Below are positions 58,890-64,000 of a stretch of 64,000 nucleotides of DNA, in pieces. Source of the DNA: 2-01-FULL-39-10-A sp964525395 (lineage in GTDB: Bacteria; Patescibacteriota; Microgenomatia; Levybacterales; UBA12049). The stretch covers positions 5,296-69,295 of the forward strand of contig CAZGGU010000003.1 of the NCBI GenBank assembly GCA_964525395.1. Reading direction: 5' to 3'. Position 1 is the stretch's first letter; every line of letters begins with the position of its first letter. The translations under genes were made by a program, and so were the position numbers. Below the pieces are notes generated by a model. It was not told where the DNA came from. It worked only from the letters and a program-made list of their open reading frames with translations, and ran no database searches.

Positions 58890-61800
58890 AAAAAGGTTTA
58901 GCTTGGCTTTGGGACAATATTTTATTTATCGAAACAATCTTTCTTTTAGTTTTTATTCCCCTTTTTCCCAAAATCCCAATTTTAGATGTGAGAAACACAT
59001 GGGTTTATATTCGTGCTGAAGATTTTATAGTTTTCTTTGTATTAATCTCATGGTTAATCTTGCTAATTAAGAATAAAGTTACCCTCAGAACCCCAATCAC
59101 ATTTCCAATACTCATTTTTTGGATTATTGGTCTTATCGCAACTGTTCATGGAGTTCTCATTATTTTTCCAGAAATTGCCAATGCCTATCCGAATGTGGCA
59201 TTTCTCAGCCTGCTTCGACATATCGAATATATGAGCATTTTCTTCATCGCTTTTGCTGGAATTAGAGACAAAAATCAGCTTAAGTGGGTTATTGCAGCTT
59301 TATTTGTAACTCTTCTTGGAGTCATTCTTTATGGATTTGGACAGAAATTCCTTGGATTTCCAGCTTATTTAACGATGAATGAGGAATTTGCTAAAGGAAT
59401 TCCTATTAAACTATCTGAACTTTCGCGTGTTCCTTCTACTTTCGCAGGACATTATGATTTAGCAGCTTATCTAGTATTAATAATTCCAATTATGGCAAGT
59501 TTATTCTTTGGAGTTAAAAATTATATAGCAAAAGCTTCATTTGTAGTTATCTCATTTTTGGGATTAATTCTTCTATTTATGACGGTTTCAAGAGTTTCAT
59601 TCGCTGTTCTTTTTATCGCGCTTTTTGCAGTTTTATTTTTCCAAAAAAGAAAATTGGCACTTTTGGCCATTCCTTTGGGAATATTAATGATCGTAGGCTT
59701 ATTAACATTCCAGTCTTCTCTTACTGACAGATTTAAAAGTACAGTTTCAGAAGTGGATGTTTTAGTGGATGCAAAAACAGGAGATTCTCTCGGCCATGTG
59801 AGATTTGTAAACAAGGAAGAGCTAAAAGACAAAGTAGTTCTGCAAAGAAGAGTAAAAGATAAGACTGAACTAGAAGTAGCACTTAGTGGAGAAGATCCAA
59901 ATGCTTATTCCACAACATCGGCTATTTTACCGTTTAAATATATTCCTGAAGAAGTGCCTTTGGTAACAGCAGTGAATATTTCAACCGGCGAAAGTCTTTC
60001 TCAAGGAACAGGCTATACAAATTTGTATCTTTCTCCTGTGGTAAAGCGTTTAGGAAATTTTTATTATGAACTTCCACCTGATTTTAAAGCCTCTCCTTCA
60101 GCGCAGATTCTAGTATTACATGGTGACTTTATTGTAAAGCGCGCGTCTGCTTATGATTTATCATTTACCACTCGTTTCCAGGGTGAATGGCCAAATGCAA
60201 TCCAAGCATTTAAGAGAAATCTTTTGGTGGGCAGTGGATATGGGTCAGTTAGTTTGGCAGTAGATAATAACTATTTAAGAATTTTAGGTGAAATTGGAGT
60301 TCTTGGATTCGTTTCATTTTTGTTAATCTTTATTTCCCTGGGAATTTATATAAGAAAAGTATTCTCTGATATCGATTCTATATTGGTTAGAAGTTACATA
60401 ATTGGATTTGGGGCAGGTCTTATTGGTTTAGCATTAAATGCTACTTTGATCGACGTTTTCGAAGCATCTAAGATAGCATTTCTTCTTTGGACACTCACTG
60501 GTGTAACATTTGGAATATTAGTTTTCTATCAGAAGAAAAGTTTTAGTCTCAAAGATGAACTTATCAGAGTAGCCACTTCTTCTTACGCTATTTTAATTTA
60601 TCTTTTCCTGTTTACTTTTGTAATTTTCGTACCAACCCTAGGAAATAATTTCGTGGGTGATGATTTCACATGGCTTAGATGGGTAGCTGATTGCAAAAAT
60701 GCATGTGGTCCGGTTCATTCGCTTTCAAATTATCTGATTAATGCTGATGGATTTTTCTATCGACCGGGCACTAAAGCTTATTTCTATTTCATGTATAACT
60801 CATTTTGGCTTAATCAAGTTGTTTATCATTTGGTTTCATTAGTCTTACATTTCGTGGTCGCAGCTCTATTTTATTTACTTGCTAGAAAAATTCTAAAAAA
60901 TAATTTGCTTGCAACAATCGCTGCATTCTTGTTCGTAATTATGAGTGGATCTGCTGAAGCAGTACTTTGGGTTTCTTCAACGGGATATTTATTTAATGCA
61001 GTTTTCGGTTTGATCGGTCTACTTTCATTTATCTATTGGGACGAGAAAAAGAAAATATATTGGTTAATAATTTCGATCGTTTCATTTTCTGCTGCGATGC
61101 TCTTTCATGAATTAGGTGTAGTTCTACCGTTCCTAGTCCCGGTTTACCTTTGGTATAAAGATTTTTCTATTAAAGGTTTGAAAAATATTGTGAAGAGATG
61201 GGATGTATTAATCCTCTTGGTGCCAATGATTTTATATATTCTTCTTAGATTTATCGCTGGAAGTCATTGGTTTAACGGAGATTATAGCTATGATCCTCTT
61301 ATGCTTCCGTTTAACTTTATAGGTAATTCAATTGGATACCTAATGCTTAGTACAGTAGGATCAATGTCGTTGTCTATCTATGAAAGCATTAGGATGGTTG
61401 CAAGACAAAATATACTTGCAATGCTAGTGATTATTCCAATATTCGTTGCTGGAGTTTATTTAGCAATTCGATATGGCAAGAAATATATTACAAATGAAGA
61501 AAAGAAGACGATAGTATTTGGAATTTTGTTCTTTATCGTGGCACTTTTGCCGTTCATTGCTCTGGGAAATATAACCTCAAGATATAGTTATATGGCTGCA
61601 ATGGGAATAATTTTAATACTTATGCTCATTGTAAAAAGATTATATGAATATTTGTCAAAGAGTGGAAAAGAGATTGGGCTTGCGATTTTGGCAATAGCGA
61701 TTGGAGTTTTCGCACTTTTCCAAATTATTCAAGTTCAGCAAACTTATTTTGAATGGAGAGAAGCAGGGAATAAAGCTAAAAACTTCTTCATAGGATTTGA

Positions 61801-62086
61801 TTCATTATATGAAACTGGATGGTCTGATCCTTCAGCTGAATTTCATTTTGTTAATGTTCCGCTTAAGGTAGGAGATGCATGGGTATTCCCGGTAGGTCTT
61901 AACGATGCTGTTTGGTTCGCCTTTAAAAATGATAAAGCCAAAATCTTCATTCATCCTGATTTACAGTCAGCGCTTGATCAAGCAGGGTATTCGAAGAGTA
62001 AGCATGTACTAAGATTCACGGATAGTGGCACTGTGGTCGAGGTTGACCGCTTCAGAAACGTCGATCCAGATTTGATTACACCTTAG
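58886..62086 (+). CDS. Fusion of O-antigen ligase/polymerase and GT-C glycosyltransferase
   Basis: 1066 aa, one uninterrupted frame. Residues about 1-555 are a Wzy_C/WaaL-like protein: a cluster of helices, VPSTFAGHYDLAAYL near 175, VSRVSFAVLF and an outer loop of about 150 residues (290-440). GSGYGSVSLAVDNNYLRILGE (about 449-469, given as GSGYGSVSLAVDNN and YLRILGE) is the position of the family's HN-x-L-x-x-x-x-E block. Residues about 570-1066 are a GT-C protein of the TMTC/PMT type: FVGDDFTWLRWV with the Asp-Asp near 591, FYRPGTKAYFYFMY, LHFVVAALFYLLAR, MLFHELGVVLPF and ITSRYSYMAA. Normal ligases have about 400-450 aa. One chain could link glycan transfer or polymerisation with capping by a lipid-borne sugar. 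Confidence 0.8.
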   Translation: MKKGLAWLWDNILFIETIFLLVFIPLFPKIPILDVRNTWVYIRAEDFIVFFVLISWLILLIKNKVTLRTPITFPILIFWIIGLIATVHGVLIIFPEIANAYPNVAFLSLLRHIEYMSIFFIAFAGIRDKNQLKWVIAALFVTLLGVILYGFGQKFLGFPAYLTMNEEFAKGIPIKLSELSRVPSTFAGHYDLAAYLVLIIPIMASLFFGVKNYIAKASFVVISFLGLILLFMTVSRVSFAVLFIALFAVLFFQKRKLALLAIPLGILMIVGLLTFQSSLTDRFKSTVSEVDVLVDAKTGDSLGHVRFVNKEELKDKVVLQRRVKDKTELEVALSGEDPNAYSTTSAILPFKYIPEEVPLVTAVNISTGESLSQGTGYTNLYLSPVVKRLGNFYYELPPDFKASPSAQILVLHGDFIVKRASAYDLSFTTRFQGEWPNAIQAFKRNLLVGSGYGSVSLAVDNNYLRILGEIGVLGFVSFLLIFISLGIYIRKVFSDIDSILVRSYIIGFGAGLIGLALNATLIDVFEASKIAFLLWTLTGVTFGILVFYQKKSFSLKDELIRVATSSYAILIYLFLFTFVIFVPTLGNNFVGDDFTWLRWVADCKNACGPVHSLSNYLINADGFFYRPGTKAYFYFMYNSFWLNQVVYHLVSLVLHFVVAALFYLLARKILKNNLLATIAAFLFVIMSGSAEAVLWVSSTGYLFNAVFGLIGLLSFIYWDEKKKIYWLIISIVSFSAAMLFHELGVVLPFLVPVYLWYKDFSIKGLKNIVKRWDVLILLVPMILYILLRFIAGSHWFNGDYSYDPLMLPFNFIGNSIGYLMLSTVGSMSLSIYESIRMVARQNILAMLVIIPIFVAGVYLAIRYGKKYITNEEKKTIVFGILFFIVALLPFIALGNITSRYSYMAAMGIILILMLIVKRLYEYLSKSGKEIGLAILAIAIGVFALFQIIQVQQTYFEWREAGNKAKNFFIGFDSLYETGWSDPSAEFHFVNVPLKVGDAWVFPVGLNDAVWFAFKNDKAKIFIHPDLQSALDQAGYSKSKHVLRFTDSGTVVEVDRFRNVDPDLITP

Positions 62087-62100
62087 AATTGAACTAGAAT
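62072..62100 (+). promoter_or_regulatory. Internal promoter near the right end
   Basis: TTGATT (62072-62077), a 17-nt spacer and TAGAAT (62095-62100), ending 7 nt before ATG 62108. The -35 lies in the last codons of the fusion gene. Confidence 0.55.
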
Positions 62101-62107
62101 TAGCATA

Positions 62108-63595
62108 ATGGATAAAAGAATAAGCTTACTTTTTTTGCTGGTAATATTGGTTTTAGCCACTACCCTTCGACTCTATAAATTTAATAACCCAATAGCTGAT
62201 TGGCATTCATGGAGACAGGTCGATACATCATCTGTTTCTAGAAATTTCGCTGAAAAGGGTTTCGATTTACTTCATCCCACATATCATGATTTATCAAATG
62301 TCCCATCAACCATGGAAAATCCTAAAGGTTATAGATTCGTAGAATTTCCAATCTATAATATTTTTCAGGCAGGTTTATATAAGACAGTTGGAATTTTTAC
62401 GTTAGAGGAATGGGGAAGGATTGTGACTATTTTTTCAAGCTTACTCACTATAGTTTTCATTTATCTAATTCTCAAAAAATATGCAGATGATAAGGTAGCG
62501 CTCGGAGCGTCATTTTTGTATGCCGTACTTCCATATAGTATTTATTATGGACGCGCAGTGCTTCCAGATCCTATGACTGTAACCGCTATCATGGGTGGAG
62601 TTTATTTCTTTGATTTATGGACAGATAAGCTAAAAGAAAAAGAAAAAAAGAATTTAGGATTGTCCATTTTATTTTTCGTGTTAGCGTTAGTGTTTACTGC
62701 CTCTGCATTTTTACTTAAGCCATTCGCGCTCTTTTATACGCTCCCTATAATCGCAATTGCCTTTAATAAGTTTGATTTCGGAATGATAAAAAAATGGCAA
62801 TTTTGGGTATTCATGATTTTAGCAGTACTTCCTTTGATTGGATGGAGATTTTGGATTATGCAGTATCCCGAAGGAATTCCACAGAGCGGCTGGCTATTGA
62901 ATGGGGGAAATATTAGATTTAAAGGATCATTCTTTTATTGGATTTTTGCAAATAGAATTGGTGGATTAATACTAGGATTTTGGGGAGCTTCATTTTTGAT
63001 TCTTGGGATTTTATTAAATTCTGCATCTGAAAAAGCTTATGGATTCTTTAAAGGTCAGATGCTTATTTTCTGGGCATTTCTAGCATCAAGTTTAGCTTAT
63101 TTGTTTATAGTAGCACGTGGCAATGTTCAGCATGATTATTATCAGATACTTATTATTCCGACCATTTGTATTTTTGGTGGACTAGGCATTAAGTTTTTTA
63201 TTGATCCACCTAAAGATTTTGTAAAAAGATACGTCAGTATTCCACTTCTTATAATTTCTTTGCTTTTTATGGTGGCTTTCAGATGGTATACGATAAGAGA
63301 TTTTTTTAATATTAATAATCCTTCAATCATTGTGGCCGGAGAAGCAGTGGACAGGTTGACTCCGAAGGATGCAAAAGTTATTGCTAACTACGAAGGAGAT
63401 ACGACATTTTTATATCAAACGAAAAGAAGTGGCTGGGCGAGTTATACGAATGAAATGCCAGAAATGATAAAAATGGGTGCGGATTATTTAGTTATCGCTA
63501 ATCCAAATGATAATGATAAAAAATTTGGAGAAAATTATTTAATCGTGGATCAAACGCCTCAATACGTTATCTTTGATCTTCATAAAAAACCATGA
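62108..63595 (+). CDS. GT-C glycosyltransferase (PMT/GT39-like)
   Basis: 495 aa. The first outer loop has DWHSWRQVDTSSVSRNFAEKG (given as DWHSWRQVDTSS and VSRNFAEKG), a motif common in GT39-like bacterial proteins, then RFVEFPIYNIFQAGLYK. GRIVTIFSSLLTIVFIYLILKK and YYGRAVLPDPMTV follow; about ten helices end in a soluble outer segment. It uses a polyprenyl-phosphate sugar by analogy. The ATG is supported by a leaderless-type promoter. It overlaps the next GT4 gene by four bases. Confidence 0.82.
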   Translation: MDKRISLLFLLVILVLATTLRLYKFNNPIADWHSWRQVDTSSVSRNFAEKGFDLLHPTYHDLSNVPSTMENPKGYRFVEFPIYNIFQAGLYKTVGIFTLEEWGRIVTIFSSLLTIVFIYLILKKYADDKVALGASFLYAVLPYSIYYGRAVLPDPMTVTAIMGGVYFFDLWTDKLKEKEKKNLGLSILFFVLALVFTASAFLLKPFALFYTLPIIAIAFNKFDFGMIKKWQFWVFMILAVLPLIGWRFWIMQYPEGIPQSGWLLNGGNIRFKGSFFYWIFANRIGGLILGFWGASFLILGILLNSASEKAYGFFKGQMLIFWAFLASSLAYLFIVARGNVQHDYYQILIIPTICIFGGLGIKFFIDPPKDFVKRYVSIPLLIISLLFMVAFRWYTIRDFFNINNPSIIVAGEAVDRLTPKDAKVIANYEGDTTFLYQTKRSGWASYTNEMPEMIKMGADYLVIANPNDNDKKFGENYLIVDQTPQYVIFDLHKKP

Positions 63596-64000
63596 AAATC
63601 TTATTGGTCTCTTCATATTTGCCTTACCCACTTCTTGACGGAGGAAGAATTCGCTTATATAACATTTTAAAATTTCTTCAAGACAAGCATGATATAACTT
63701 TAATTTGTGAGAAAAGACCACATCAAACTCAAGCGGATATAGATGAGGTCGCAAAAATTTGCAAAAAAGTTATAACTGTTGAACGTCCAAAGGCTTGGTC
63801 AACTAAAAATATTTCAAAATCACTTTTATCACTAAATCCTATGCTTACGACCACACATACAAATAAGAAATTTAAGGACAAGATAAATAAAGAGCTTTTA
63901 GAGGAACCTTATGATTTAGTTCATGTCGAGACATTTTATGTAATGCAAAATCTTCCAAAGTTGAACATTCCAGTTGTTTTGGTAGAGCATAATATTGAAT
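63592..64000 (+). CDS. GT4 glycosyltransferase, N-terminal part (cut by right edge)
   Basis: The frame is open from ATG 63592 to the window end, 136 codons. ILLVSSYLPYPLLDGGRIRLYNIL (given as ILLVSSYLPYPLLDGG and RIRLYNIL) and ICEKRPHQTQADIDEV, then YDLVHVETFYVMQNL and VVLVEHNIE, are the acceptor-side domain of a GT-B enzyme (Gly-Gly-x-x-Arg loop, and HxE near the end). The start overlaps the previous stop (ATGA). The donor-binding domain is outside the window. Confidence 0.85.
   Translation, partial: MKILLVSSYLPYPLLDGGRIRLYNILKFLQDKHDITLICEKRPHQTQADIDEVAKICKKVITVERPKAWSTKNISKSLLSLNPMLTTTHTNKKFKDKINKELLEEPYDLVHVETFYVMQNLPKLNIPVVLVEHNIE

Noticed and set aside
1..64000. CRISPR array, rRNA genes, transposases or integrases
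   Set aside because: No regularly spaced repeats, no rRNA core sequences and no DDE or recombinase motifs were seen on either strand. The four-helix-bundle gene is the only mobile-element-like candidate.
1..64000. Recoded TGA (Gracilibacteria/Absconditabacteria code)
   Set aside because: Many complete genes end in TGA within ATGA overlaps, and Trp positions use TGG, so the code is standard.

Overview
The window is strongly AT-rich bacterial DNA with tight gene packing, mostly four-base stop/start overlaps. It uses the standard genetic code: TGA is a stop and Trp is TGG. The gene content points to a Candidate Phyla Radiation (Patescibacteria) genome, probably of the Microgenomates kind. The clues are a DUF5652-like gene, two DUF1003 genes, a tRNA without encoded CCA, many polytopic GT-C, YfhO and PTPS-related membrane proteins, and a four-helix-bundle (23S rRNA intervening-sequence type) gene. 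The phylum call is inference from gene families, not from a marker tree.

Left part (1-8.25 kb), housekeeping and envelope genes on both strands. It holds the end of a sensor histidine kinase followed by a small secreted Glu/Lys-rich protein, and a minus-strand pair (DUF1003 protein plus a polytopic membrane protein). Next come a secreted or anchored thermonuclease, a 65-aa acidic protein, a minus-strand pair (DUF1003 protein plus endonuclease III), and the ATP-dependent protease Lon. The lon promoter carries a degenerate CIRCE (HrcA) operator and a perfect 19-bp palindrome. A 480-bp gene-poor gap contains hairpins and an unlisted 48-aa membrane protein. tRNA-Glu(CUC) closes this part.

Right part (8.28 kb to the right edge, and beyond), a surface-glycan island of about 43 genes. 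All are on the plus strand except one 76-aa gene. It contains about 13 family-2 glycosyltransferases, six family-4 glycosyltransferases (one cut short, one leaving the window) and about ten GT-C type lipid-carrier-dependent glycosyltransferases. It also has several YfhO/PTPS-related giant membrane proteins, two Wzx-type flippases and a 1066-aa fusion of an O-antigen ligase/polymerase with a GT-C enzyme. Sugar-nucleotide genes are present: galE, a second SDR epimerase, a DegT-fold 3-dehydratase with His in place of the PLP Lys, and a fused acyltransferase/3,4-ketoisomerase next to a DegT aminotransferase. Three methyltransferases and another hexapeptide acyltransferase complete the set. The parts suggest Wzx/Wzy-like export of a heteropolysaccharide plus glycosylation of surface lipids or proteins from polyprenyl-phosphate sugars. 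Polyprenyl-phosphate-sugar synthase-like GT2 genes sit next to GT-C genes four times. No initiating phosphoglycosyltransferase and no ABC exporter is visible.

Several non-coding patterns stand out. In at least a dozen places a -10 hexamer ends only 5-9 nt (usually 6) before the start codon, so leaderless transcription looks common here, and this geometry was used to choose several starts. A four-helix-bundle gene bounded by TTAAC/GTTAA palindromes appears to have truncated a GT4 gene at 55.9 kb. A related palindrome array sits at 3.7 kb. Two copies of an inverted-repeat element (GAGTCCCGTT ... CTAACGGG) lie at the 5' ends of two GT4 genes 36 kb apart.
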